From Bacillota bacterium (GTDB lineage: Bacteria > Bacillota > Clostridia > DSM-8532), in assembly GCA_023410885.1 (NCBI GenBank), contig JAEYPI010000232.1:1-16125 (forward strand): a DNA stretch of 16,125 bases, given 5' to 3'. The notes below the pieces were generated by a model that had not been told where the DNA came from, did no database searches, and saw only the letters and a list, made by a program, of their open reading frames with translations. The position numbers were made by a program, and so were the translations under genes. Position 1 is the first letter of the stretch, and each line of letters opens with the position of its first letter. Shown piece by piece: positions 6,882 through 14,154 of this stretch.

Positions 6882-6910
6882 ATGATATCAGTTTCGCAAC
6901 CAGTTGGCAA
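6882..6910 (-). promoter_or_regulatory. Promoter of the xre-DUF1538-PII operon
   Basis: On the minus strand: TTGCCA (6905-6910), 17-base spacer, TATCAT (6882-6887), about 20 bases upstream of the start codon. The -35 lies inside one arm of the inverted repeat 6899-6940. Confidence 0.65.
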
Positions 6911-6940
6911 CACATCACGCTAAATTTGTTGCCAATTGGT
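6899..6940. promoter_or_regulatory. Candidate XRE operator: long inverted repeat over the -35
   Basis: ACCAGTTGGCAACA (6899-6912) and TGTTGCCAATTGGT (6927-6940) are complementary at 13 of 14 positions, separated by 14 bases. Each arm also holds a local palindrome (CCAATTGG, or CCAGTTGG with one change). The proximal arm covers the -35 hexamer. Binding by the adjacent XRE protein is inferred from position only. No U-tract follows, so it is not a terminator. Confidence 0.65.
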
Positions 6941-7000
6941 TCAATTTCAGTTCTTTATCAAGCTATATTTCCCATTATCACAAAACCAGATTGAAATAAA

Positions 7001-7094
7001 GGTGCATTCCCACCGGAATGCACCACAAGACTAGACCCGTATGCAAAGGTGCATTCCCACCAGAATGCACCACAAGCCTCGACCCGTAAACAAA
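7001..7094 (-). repeat. Two tandem 47-bp units, each a hairpin
   Basis: Units 7001-7047 and 7048-7094 match at about 42 of 47 positions, and each opens with GGTGCATTC...GAATGCACC. On the minus strand both form a 10-bp stem with a four-base GGTG loop; the second keeps its tenth pair as U-G, which would be an A/C mismatch on the plus strand. Short T-runs (TTTATTT, TTTGC) follow each on the minus strand. They lie after the terminator of the permuted papain-fold gene and look like back-up terminators or a small dispersed repeat family. Confidence 0.75.
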
Positions 7095-7122
7095 ACGGCA
7101 TTGGTTATGCACCAACACCGTT
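7091..7122 (-). terminator. Terminator of the permuted papain-fold gene
   Basis: On the minus strand AACGGTGTTGGT (7111-7122) and ACCAATGCCGTT (7094-7105) pair at all 12 positions when G-U pairs are allowed, with a five-base loop, followed by TTTTGTTT. On the plus strand two positions would mismatch, which assigns it to minus-strand RNA. It starts 18 bases after the stop codon. Confidence 0.78.
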
Positions 7123-7139
7123 AAATGAAACTTTATTTA

Positions 7140-7679
7140 TTATCCAACATGTCGTAAATCTATCTCTTGCATCCGTCCCTCATATACTCTCTGCATTTTA
7201 GGAATACAAGGGATTTCATCGGGACGAATCAAAGAAAATGGCTTCTTAAAGGTATAGACACCTGATTCATGAAGAAGTTTGGCAACGAATTCTGCGCAGG
7301 TATTTCGATATTGGGAATTAAAAGGCTTATTAAATAGAATACCAAAGAACCCAAGAAAGTTATAGTGGTATTTAAGTGGTTCCTGCTTATATTTTTCTAA
7401 AAGAGTACACATTCTCAAATAAACTGAATCCTCAACGGGTAACGCATAAATGATACACTCCGTATTGGGGTGATATTTAAACATACCCTCATTAATAATT
7501 TCGGTAATGAAGCCGCCTATAACCGGGAAATAACGCATCCTTCGGGCAAAGCTATAGAAAACCCTCATCTCCGGGTCAACCCCGATTGAGGCATGATTAT
7601 ACTTTGCCTTCGTATAGAGCTTTATTGATTTTGAAACCATTGTTCCCACCTGGGTGAGCATGATATAAATTTCCTTCAT
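7140..7679 (-). CDS. Permuted papain-like (NlpC/P60-related, YiiX/C92-like) protein
   Basis: A 179-residue protein without signal peptide. It has the order of a circularly permuted papain fold: a candidate catalytic His in KYNHASIGV (His29) comes before a candidate catalytic Cys at the start of a helix in RNTCAEFVAKLL (Cys128). Classical NlpC/P60 enzymes have the opposite order. Relatives cleave amide or ester bonds in cell wall or lipid substrates, but no substrate can be assigned here. The start ATG at 7677-7679 has GGGGGA five bases upstream. It stands alone, divergent from the LCP gene, with its own promoter and terminator. Confidence 0.72.
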   Translation of the reverse strand: MKEIYIMLTQVGTMVSKSIKLYTKAKYNHASIGVDPEMRVFYSFARRMRYFPVIGGFITEIINEGMFKYHPNTECIIYALPVEDSVYLRMCTLLEKYKQEPLKYHYNFLGFFGILFNKPFNSQYRNTCAEFVAKLLHESGVYTFKKPFSLIRPDEIPCIPKMQRVYEGRMQEIDLRHVG

Positions 7680-7721
7680 TCTTCCCCCAACTACATCAAA
7701 TTATTCATCTCACTACACCCT

Positions 7722-7750
7722 ATTATACACCATATTATTAAAAGTGAAAA
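7722..7750 (-). promoter_or_regulatory. Promoter of the permuted papain-fold gene
   Basis: On the minus strand: TTTTCA (7745-7750), 17-base spacer, TATAAT (7722-7727), 42 bases before the start codon. The -10 is perfect, the -35 matches four of six. Confidence 0.55.
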
Positions 7751-7846
7751 TTATATAAATTTTAGGATGAAGGATCACCGTTATGAGTCTTCCAAAGCGG
7801 GAAATGATTTGGAATTGATTATGGGGGAAATCTATAAGAATATGCA

Positions 7847-7875
7847 TTGACAAGGGTTTATATGAATAATTCAAT
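7847..7875 (+). promoter_or_regulatory. Possible promoter of the LCP-family gene
   Basis: TTGACA (7847-7852), 17-base spacer, TTCAAT (7870-7875; four of six to consensus). It would give a leader of about 70 bases. The surrounding AT-rich gap (7680-7950) offers weaker alternatives such as TATAAA at 7905-7910, so the assignment is tentative. I see no gene in this gap. Confidence 0.4.
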
Positions 7876-7950
7876 TTTTATACTTTTAATAAAGTAAAAA
7901 CTAGTATAAAATTGATTTTGGTTTTATCAATCACAAAGAAGGACATCTTT

Positions 7951-8952
7951 ATGAAAATAAGAAAACAAAAACGATTTATCCGAAATATGTTGAAGCTATT
8001 CTGTATTTTTCTTATTGGCTCGGTTGTAGTGATGTTTGCTACCATGTTTTTAAGCATGCGCGCACCCGAGGGTAATATGACACTCAATCGTTCCGGACGT
8101 GTCAACAACGATGTACCGGCATTATCGGACTCAAATGAGGTCCTTAAACAAGAGCCTGCTGCAAATCAGGTTTTTACTTTTTTAGTAGCTGGAATGGACA
8201 AAGTGGCAAAAAACACTGACGTCATTATGTTAGTTAAGCTTGATATAACTGAAAAAGACATCAGCATTCTCCATATTCCCCGAGATACTATGATTCAAAC
8301 AGATCGGAATTCCAAAAAGGTCAACTCATCCTATCAAATCGGAGGAATTGAGCTTTTTGAACAGGACGTGGCTGGTATAACCGGCTTCTATGTCAATCGG
8401 TATGTATTAATTGACCTTGAAGGCATCGAAAAAATTATTGATGCCATCGGTGGTGTGGATTTTGATGTCCCCCGAAATATGAATTACGAAGATCCTACTC
8501 AAAACCTCTACATCCATTTTAAAAAGGGCCCCCAACATCTAAATGGTGAGCAGGCCGTTAAGCTGGCACGGTTTAGAAGCTACACCAATGGTGATATTGG
8601 ACGAATTGGCTTGCAGCAGGAATTGATAAAGGCCTTGGCCAAACAGGCCCTTAAAGCTGAGAACCTCCTTAAGCTTCCCGAATTGGTTCGACTCATCAAT
8701 GAAAACGTTCAAACCGACATAGATTTTAGTAATATGCTATGGCTTGCCAATCAAGTTAAAGACTTTGAACTAAGCGCTATCGAAACTCATATGGTTCCCG
8801 GAGTTGCCTCAACCATTGAGGGTTTATCTTATTGGCTGCCCTATGAGAATGAGCTTTTAGACCTCATCAATAGTGAATATAACCCCCTCGAAGCTCCTAT
8901 AACAGCTTCCGATATCTCCATTGTCACTTTCCCCGAGAATGAAGGAAAGTAG
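7951..8952 (+). CDS. LytR-CpsA-Psr (LCP) family protein
   Basis: A 333-residue membrane-anchored protein of the LCP family, which transfers lipid-linked anionic glycopolymers (teichoic acids, capsule) to peptidoglycan outside the membrane. A basic N-terminus (KIRKQKRFIR) is followed by one membrane helix (about 14-36). The LCP domain spans about 75-255: FLVAGMD, then IPRDT (Arg111, Asp112), DAIGGVDFDVP, and LARFRSYTNGDIGRIGLQQ with Arg207 and Arg209, the residues that bind the pyrophosphate head. The usual RxxRQQ is here RIGLQQ. The first possible start is a TTG at 7912, but the ATG at 7951-7953 has AAGAAGG eight bases upstream and begins a normal signal anchor, so I chose it. The specific polymer is unknown. 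No terminator is evident before the ferredoxin gene. Confidence 0.9.
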   Translation: MKIRKQKRFIRNMLKLFCIFLIGSVVVMFATMFLSMRAPEGNMTLNRSGRVNNDVPALSDSNEVLKQEPAANQVFTFLVAGMDKVAKNTDVIMLVKLDITEKDISILHIPRDTMIQTDRNSKKVNSSYQIGGIELFEQDVAGITGFYVNRYVLIDLEGIEKIIDAIGGVDFDVPRNMNYEDPTQNLYIHFKKGPQHLNGEQAVKLARFRSYTNGDIGRIGLQQELIKALAKQALKAENLLKLPELVRLINENVQTDIDFSNMLWLANQVKDFELSAIETHMVPGVASTIEGLSYWLPYENELLDLINSEYNPLEAPITASDISIVTFPENEGK

Positions 8953-9026
8953 CTTTTATTGTAAATATAATCTATTATTTGGGTATATTATGAAATATAA
9001 ATTTATATTAAGAAGGAGTAACTGAT

Positions 9027-9218
9027 ATGAAAGCATGGATTGATAGAGATGGTTGTATTTCCTGCGGCCTATGCCCTACTATCTGCCCTGAGGTTTTCAG
9101 AATGGCAGATGACGGCTTAGCCGAAGCCTATGTTGAAGAGGTACCCGAAGATGTGGAGGATATGGCCCAGGAGGCAGCAGAGAGTTGTCCCGTCAGTGTC
9201 ATTCACGTAGAAGAATAA
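9027..9218 (+). CDS. Small monocluster [4Fe-4S] ferredoxin
   Basis: A 63-residue cytoplasmic electron carrier. The cluster ligands are probably Cys10, Cys13, Cys16 (CISCGLC) and Cys54 (ESCPVSVI), as in Thermotoga-type ferredoxins. Cys20 (TICP) is also present. In several relatives that position forms a disulphide with a second Cys in the middle of the chain; that partner is missing here. AAGGAG lies nine bases before the ATG. A terminator follows 15 bases after the stop. The redox partner is not indicated by neighbours. Confidence 0.93.
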   Translation: MKAWIDRDGCISCGLCPTICPEVFRMADDGLAEAYVEEVPEDVEDMAQEAAESCPVSVIHVEE

Positions 9219-9233
9219 TCTTAAAGCTTTTAC

Positions 9234-9272
9234 AAAAAGGCTGGAGTAGGTGAATTCTTACTCCGGCTTTTT
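9234..9272. terminator. Bidirectional terminator between the ferredoxin and germination operons
   Basis: Arms 9234-9248 and 9259-9272 (GGCTGGAGTA against TACTCCGGCT, with wobbles), flanked by A5 on the left and T5 on the right, 10-base loop. On the plus strand it ends the ferredoxin transcript. On the minus strand, with one A/C mismatch, it is followed by TTTTTGT and lies about 38 bases after the last gene of the ger operon. Confidence 0.85.
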
Positions 9273-9309
9273 GTTCATATGAGGAACGAATAAAAACAAA
9301 GTCACCCTA

Positions 9310-9474
9310 TCATGTTCTCAAATAAGCAAAAATCGAAAGGCCGATTGACAGAAAAACAACTAGAATCGCGCCCATAGCGGCTAATTTATTACTCGAATTC
9401 CATGTGTACCTGACATAACTAAAGGTGTAGATTGAAGATAATACGATGTAAATTATACCTGCATAAATGATCAT
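9310..9474 (-). CDS. 54-residue two-helix membrane protein, candidate germinant receptor D subunit
   Basis: A short gene starting MIIYAGIIYIVLSSIYTFSY. Two hydrophobic segments (about 2-19 and 32-51, LAAMGAILVVFLSIGLSIFA) are separated by a polar turn (VRYTWNSSNK), and it ends at TGA 9310-9312. The start ATG overlaps the TGA stop of the C-subunit gene (ATGA), and a strong ribosome binding site GGAGGGG sits five bases upstream, so translation coupling is convincing. Small two-helix D subunits are known in several Bacillus ger operons and modulate receptor output. Size, topology and place fit, though residue-level homology cannot be tested here. It is the last gene before the shared terminator. 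Confidence 0.75.
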   Translation of the reverse strand: MIIYAGIIYIVLSSIYTFSYVRYTWNSSNKLAAMGAILVVFLSIGLSIFAYLRT

Positions 9475-10745
9475 TTTATCCCCTCCGATGTAATAATGGG
9501 CATACTTTTTTGAATGGTACCTGTACGTCTGATGATAAAATCAACCTCTGTCTTAATTTCAGCATCTGCGAATTTTTTGTGCCAATTATAGCTTTTCCAT
9601 TCAGCAATGGTCCAAAAATTATGAGTTGCCACATCACCAAAATTAAAGACATCGGCCTTAAACACCTGACACTTGGCAAAGGTCCTCTCCATACCATTGA
9701 TGATGAACTGCTCTAATGCGCTCTCTAAAATGGGCTTTAACTCCGGATTCTCATAATTAATTCTACTTTGAACATCTCCAATATCTCCCTCAAATTTAAT
9801 TTTGACATGAATTTTTGGTTTATCCTCTTGGGTATTAATGTTTATTTTCGGCCGCTCAAATTCAGTTATCTCAAGGGCAACAACAGATTCCGGACTTTTG
9901 GGATCCGGAATGGTAAAGACTACCTTTTCTAATTCGTTCCTGACAAGAAGAACCATTTGGGTCTCGAAACCCGTCAGCTTACCTACCATAATGTCTCCAT
10001 TAGAAACCGTGGAACCTAAAAGTTCAATTTCCTGCCCCTCCTTTCGCGGTATATCCCCTGCATAATAATCCCCGGGAATCTTGTATTTGCCTTCGTACTT
10101 TTCATCCTCATCTTTTAAATTTTCGCCTTTATTGAGAGCAGCATAAACGGAAAGAAGCTGCACAGAATCTGATTTTATACTGTTATACATATCATCTAGC
10201 GTAACATTAGGAAAAAAACCTGTTTTTTCTGATTGGCGAATTAAGTTCTCCAAGGATTGAGTAATGAGTACGCCTAAATAGGGTCTAGCAGCTTTGATGA
10301 ATTCCTCAGACTTTCCTTTGCATATAATGACAGGTGTACTACGGCGAACCTGTCGATAACGTATTAAATTAGCAATGTACTTATCTAAGTTACCGGACAT
10401 CGCTAAATCTTCAGAGATAACGATAGCCTTCGTGTGCATAAAATTAAGCTCAAAGGGTATGTGAGTATTTGCAATCGACATGGCGGAAAGCATAGAAGAC
10501 GCTTCCACAATATGAAGCTCATCCTTCTCCTCTTGATCGCTGCCTTCAGAACTACCGCCACTTTCCCCACTACCTTTGGTGAATTTTGGTATTTGAATAG
10601 TAAGTCTAAAACTATCAGTAACGCCCTGATCGAATCCAATCATTGTCACATAGGCATATTCACTAATTTCTACTGCATCATAGCATGCGCTGAAAAGCAT
10701 CGAAGCAAAAAGACAAAGGATTAAAGCGATAACCTTTTTATGCAT
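9471..10745 (-). CDS. Ger(x)C-family germinant receptor lipoprotein (C subunit)
   Basis: A 424-residue lipoprotein of the spore inner-membrane germinant receptor (GerAC/GerKC family). The signal peptide MHKKVIALILCLFASMLFSAC ends in a lipobox-like FSAC with Cys21 as lipid attachment site. Next comes the family opening CYDAVEISEYAYVTMIGFD, an acidic Gly/Ser insert (about 60-75), and a C-terminal domain ending in NFGDVATHNFWTIAEWKSYNW, characteristic of the family. An upstream in-frame start would add 16 residues lying within the B-subunit gene. I chose ATG 10743-10745, which has GGGGGAT upstream and overlaps the end of the B gene by 8 bases. It is the third gene of the operon. The germinant specificity is unknown. 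Confidence 0.9.
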   Translation of the reverse strand: MHKKVIALILCLFASMLFSACYDAVEISEYAYVTMIGFDQGVTDSFRLTIQIPKFTKGSGESGGSSEGSDQEEKDELHIVEASSMLSAMSIANTHIPFELNFMHTKAIVISEDLAMSGNLDKYIANLIRYRQVRRSTPVIICKGKSEEFIKAARPYLGVLITQSLENLIRQSEKTGFFPNVTLDDMYNSIKSDSVQLLSVYAALNKGENLKDEDEKYEGKYKIPGDYYAGDIPRKEGQEIELLGSTVSNGDIMVGKLTGFETQMVLLVRNELEKVVFTIPDPKSPESVVALEITEFERPKININTQEDKPKIHVKIKFEGDIGDVQSRINYENPELKPILESALEQFIINGMERTFAKCQVFKADVFNFGDVATHNFWTIAEWKSYNWHKKFADAEIKTEVDFIIRRTGTIQKSMPIITSEGIK

Positions 10746-11838
10746 TGCTGGTATCCCCCTTCTTTTTACGAATAACCGCCACCACCAAGACAATAATGGA
10801 GGGCAAGAAATAAAAAATCCATCCCCAAGCTCTTAAAGCCGGTACAAACCCACTCACTACTTCGGAAATACCGGAGGGCAATAGATTTAAACTATAAAGT
10901 GCAGTGGCAAGTGGCAAGATAATGGGACGTTTATCGGAAATTTTAAAAACATGGCAATAAATCATCAGCACCCCATAAAAAAGTAACGTTACCTCAATAA
11001 AGGTGCCAAAATTCCAAAGAAATAAAAAGATGGGCTCCATACGTTGAAGAAATCCCCCATAATCAATTAATGCCGCCATGGCATACATAGGAGATACAAG
11101 TTCCAGAGCTGTTTCATAAGGAAACACTAGATCAAAGGCTAAAACAGCAGAACTTATTACAATTCCGGAAATAATGATACTGGAAAACCCAATTCTTTTA
11201 ATTTCTTTAGGCCCATGCAGCGATAATGCAATGACACCAACAAGTGTAACGGGTCCATAAACCGAGTTACGATTGATACCGTTTAGGATAGCCGTATCCA
11301 AGCCATATCCAAATAGCGGAAACAGACGATGTATGCTAAAGTTCTGAGTGGAAAGTAAAATAATTATGATATAGCCCGCTGCGAGAATGTAGATAATAAA
11401 CTTCGCAAATCTTGCTATAGTTTCCAGACCAATAAAAGACAATACTATCACACATAAAGTGAAGAATACCATAATGAGGCTGGGAGGACTTTTAGGGAGT
11501 ACATAAACCTTTAGAACCTCAGAGAATTCTCTCATGTTGGTACTGGCTGTAAATAGTAAAAAACCGGCAAATATGAAAGAAACGATAGATCCTACCCATC
11601 TTCCCAGCACCAAATCGTTGATTTCCATCAGGTTTTTCCGAGGGAACCGTTTTAGCAACAGATAGACGAACATAAAAGCAAAGGCTGCAACTAATGCAGA
11701 AATAAGGGTCATGTACCACCCCGAGGTTCCCACAATCGCCGCTACCACTGCAGGGCTTGTAAAAAATACTCTTGTACTGATGGTAATGACAATGAGGCTT
11801 ATGGCCTCGTGGTATCCAAATTTACCTTCCTTCAGCAT
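10738..11838 (-). CDS. Germinant receptor permease-like B subunit (GerAB/GerKB family)
   Basis: A 366-residue integral membrane protein with about ten predicted helices, of the spore germination branch of the amino-acid/polyamine/organocation (APC) superfamily. It starts with the typical KFGYHEAISLIVITI segment and has long hydrophobic runs, with a charged YLLLKRFPRKNLMEIND loop near 60-76 and LHGPKEIKRIG in the middle. The B subunit is thought to bind the germinant within the membrane. ATG 11836-11838 has GGGAGGGGG upstream and lies inside the 3' end of the A-subunit gene (17-base overlap). The tail is basic (RKKKGDTSNA). Confidence 0.92.
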   Translation of the reverse strand: MLKEGKFGYHEAISLIVITISTRVFFTSPAVVAAIVGTSGWYMTLISALVAAFAFMFVYLLLKRFPRKNLMEINDLVLGRWVGSIVSFIFAGFLLFTASTNMREFSEVLKVYVLPKSPPSLIMVFFTLCVIVLSFIGLETIARFAKFIIYILAAGYIIIILLSTQNFSIHRLFPLFGYGLDTAILNGINRNSVYGPVTLVGVIALSLHGPKEIKRIGFSSIIISGIVISSAVLAFDLVFPYETALELVSPMYAMAALIDYGGFLQRMEPIFLFLWNFGTFIEVTLLFYGVLMIYCHVFKISDKRPIILPLATALYSLNLLPSGISEVVSGFVPALRAWGWIFYFLPSIIVLVVAVIRKKKGDTSNA

Positions 11839-13993
11839 TACTTGTGCCCCCTCCCTTTACTGTTTTAGTCCATCCTCTGGGGTTATCTGCCATACGCTTT
11901 TTATTCTGAGTATTTAAATAGTCCGGCCTGTAAGTCTGATTATGGAGTGGGCCCCGAAAAACTTTGTCCTGATTAGACCTTGTGGTAGGGGCCACAGGTG
12001 TAAAGTAGGGAACCCCAAAGGACTTCATGCCTAAGGCTAATGCACAGAGTATGGTAAAACCTACTGAGATGCCATAGAATCCTGCAATAGCGCCGAACAC
12101 GATAAGGAAGAAACGTATGATGCGGACAGCTAATGCGATAGAATAATTTGGGATAGTAAAACTTCCTAACCCTGTAACAGCAACAATAATAATAAGGGAA
12201 GGACTAACCAGGCCAGCTTCTACCGCTGCTGTTCCCAAAATCAAAGCCCCTATGATTCCCAGAGTGTTCCCGATGACACCTGGGACTCGTATACCGCCTT
12301 CACGAATAAGCTCGAAGGAAAACTCCATAAGAAGAAGTTCTATGATGTAAGGAAAAGGTACGCTAGCTCTTGAAACCACGATGGAAGCGAGTAAGGCTGT
12401 CGGAATCATTTGCTGATGAAACAGAACCAGCGCAGTCCACATCCCTGGAAGAAGCGTAGCTAATAGGATTCCCATAAAGCGTACTATTCGAAGAAAAGTA
12501 CCGTATTGCCAGCGCAGGTTTGAATCCTCGGAGGTATGAAAGAGATCAAAAAATGAAATGGGCATGGCTATAGCAAAGGGAGTTCCCTCACAAATTAGAA
12601 CAACTTTGCCTTCCATTAAAAAGGAGGCCACACGGTCGGGCCTTTCGGTTGAGATTACTTGCGGAAACAACATCAATGACTTATCTTCAATGAGTTGCTC
12701 TATCATACCGTTCCCTGATATATAATCAATATTTAGATTTTTGATACGTCGTCTGACTTCTTCCACTATTCTGGGGTTAGTGATACCCTCCATATAAAGG
12801 AGGCCAGAATGAAAATTATTCGTTTTACTTGCTATATTAAACTCAGTGATTAAATTTTCATTTTTTACAATCCTTCGTATGAGTGTAATATTGGTACGCA
12901 AATTTTCAGTGAAACCTTCCTGTGCACCATGCACTACTGTTTCGGTAACAGGGGCACTTATACCTCGCTTCTCATACCCACGGCTTTCCATGATCAGAGC
13001 TTCATCACAGCCATCAATTAAAAGTGCTGTTAAACCGCTGAGAATCTGAGGTATAATCTCTTTAAGCTTGTTCATACGAAAGATTTGATTGATGCTTAAC
13101 ACATTATCTTCAATATAGTCCAAAGGACATCCGCCTTCAAAATCCTTAAAAGGGTGAACATCCATAAGCTGAGGAAGGGAAAATTGATTAATAATGTCTG
13201 TATCAATCATGCCATCAATAAAAACCATACAGGCCGGAATTTCTCGAGCTATTTTGAATTCTCTGATGATGACATCCTGATTGACAGGTACGTGGAATAT
13301 CTTTTTGAGACGCTTTATGTTTTCATCTAAAGATGTACTCACATTCCTTTCTTTGAGGTCGTCTTCGTTCTGCTTGCTTTCCTTTTCGTTTTTTTGACTG
13401 CTATCTCCCTTATTTTGTTTATCCTCTTCGTTCTTATCCTCCCTCTTCTTGGCCTCTTGCTTCTTGTTTTTTACCAATTCTTCAACAGTAAGCGGTTTAA
13501 TAATTCGGGGAGCTTTAACCTTGTCTTTGTCTTTGTCTTTGTCTTTGTCTTTGTCTTTGTCTTTGTCCTTTTTGTTATCCTCATCAGAATCTAAGTCTTT
13601 CTTCTTATCATCTGCATCTTTGTCCTGATCTTTTTGTCCCCCTTTTTCCTTATAATCCTGCTCCCTCTCTTTTTGTTCTTTTTTATCTCCATCATTGTTT
13701 CCCGTTTTATCTTCTTTGCTATCCGTTTTTTCTTGTCCCTTGTCTTGTCCTTCTTTATTTTTTTGACCATCATCAGAGGTTCTGGAGGCATCCTGATTTT
13801 GAGTATCACTACTTTGAGTATCCTTACCCTGCTTTTCCTGCTTTCTTTTATCACCTTGATGCTCTAAATTGCCTTCATCGCCCCGGTACTGATCCCATGC
13901 CTCTGACTCACTGGGATCTTCAAGAAGCTCAAATTCACCTTCACCATCTATAGGCTCTTTATATGAAAACAAACCCTTTAAGCCCTTTAGCAT
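11822..13993 (-). CDS. Germinant receptor A subunit (GerAA/GerKA family) with long charged N-terminal extension
   Basis: A 723-residue spore membrane protein. Residues from about 222 to 723 form an ordinary GerA-type A subunit of usual size: LDENIKRLKKIFHVPVNQD, ACMVFIDGMID, RGYEKRGISAPVTETVVHGAQEGF, RIVEEVRRRIKNL, ERPDR, LICEGTPFAIAMP, and a C-terminal membrane block (about 510-675). Before this lies an unusual extension of about 220 residues, almost all Lys, Asp, Glu, Gln and Ser, with a (Lys-Asp)8 run at 142-158. It is predicted disordered. The extension is in frame, and its codons join the core without a break. GerIA of B. cereus also has a repetitive N-terminal region but of different composition. 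The start is ATG 13991-13993 with a weak GGATGGTG upstream; no certain sigma-G promoter was recognised. Confidence 0.9.
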   Translation of the reverse strand: MLKGLKGLFSYKEPIDGEGEFELLEDPSESEAWDQYRGDEGNLEHQGDKRKQEKQGKDTQSSDTQNQDASRTSDDGQKNKEGQDKGQEKTDSKEDKTGNNDGDKKEQKEREQDYKEKGGQKDQDKDADDKKKDLDSDEDNKKDKDKDKDKDKDKDKDKVKAPRIIKPLTVEELVKNKKQEAKKREDKNEEDKQNKGDSSQKNEKESKQNEDDLKERNVSTSLDENIKRLKKIFHVPVNQDVIIREFKIAREIPACMVFIDGMIDTDIINQFSLPQLMDVHPFKDFEGGCPLDYIEDNVLSINQIFRMNKLKEIIPQILSGLTALLIDGCDEALIMESRGYEKRGISAPVTETVVHGAQEGFTENLRTNITLIRRIVKNENLITEFNIASKTNNFHSGLLYMEGITNPRIVEEVRRRIKNLNIDYISGNGMIEQLIEDKSLMLFPQVISTERPDRVASFLMEGKVVLICEGTPFAIAMPISFFDLFHTSEDSNLRWQYGTFLRIVRFMGILLATLLPGMWTALVLFHQQMIPTALLASIVVSRASVPFPYIIELLLMEFSFELIREGGIRVPGVIGNTLGIIGALILGTAAVEAGLVSPSLIIIVAVTGLGSFTIPNYSIALAVRIIRFFLIVFGAIAGFYGISVGFTILCALALGMKSFGVPYFTPVAPTTRSNQDKVFRGPLHNQTYRPDYLNTQNKKRMADNPRGWTKTVKGGGTSNAEGR
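13520..13567 (-). repeat. Hexanucleotide microsatellite coding (Lys-Asp)8
   Basis: Seven perfect TTTGTC units (13526-13567, plus strand) preceded by one CTTGTC variant (13520-13525). On the minus strand these read GACAAA repeats within the A-subunit gene. The six-base period adds or removes Lys-Asp pairs without shifting frame. Confidence 0.95.
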
Positions 13994-14076
13994 AAAGGCT
14001 ACACCATCCCATCTTCATTGACATTTTGTGTTATCATTATTAGCAGTTTATAACCAAATTATCCAATTTCATATGA

Positions 14077-14105
14077 GAATGGCATTGAATAAAAAAATGC
14101 CATTC
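14077..14105. repeat. Inverted repeat in the gap between the ger operon and the ABC transporter
   Basis: GAATGGCAT (14077-14085) and ATGCCATTC (14097-14105) are perfect complements across an 11-base A-rich loop. A wider pair ATCCAATT (14061-14068) and AATTGGAT (14128-14135) brackets it, though not exactly concentric. No U-tract follows on either strand, so a regulatory site for the divergent genes is more likely than a terminator. Otherwise the gap 13994-14228 holds only the promoter at 14155-14183. Confidence 0.45.
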
Positions 14106-14154
14106 ATGATGTCTAGATTCTTATAATAATTGGATTATTTTGTGAAATTGCCTA

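Noticed and set aside
7001..7094. Start of a CRISPR array, because of spaced repeats
   Set aside because: Only two units, the inter-hairpin segments are themselves near-identical rather than unique spacers, and no cas genes are present.
7783..7818. Possible 11-codon leader peptide on the plus strand upstream of the LCP gene
   Set aside because: It lies upstream of the best promoter candidate, has only a weak ribosome binding site and shows no attenuator structure.
13394..13867. Hydrophobic plus-strand frames (Phe-Val repeats) opposite the A-subunit extension
   Set aside because: They are the complement of the Lys/Asp-rich coding repeat. The minus-strand frame continues without break into the conserved receptor core.
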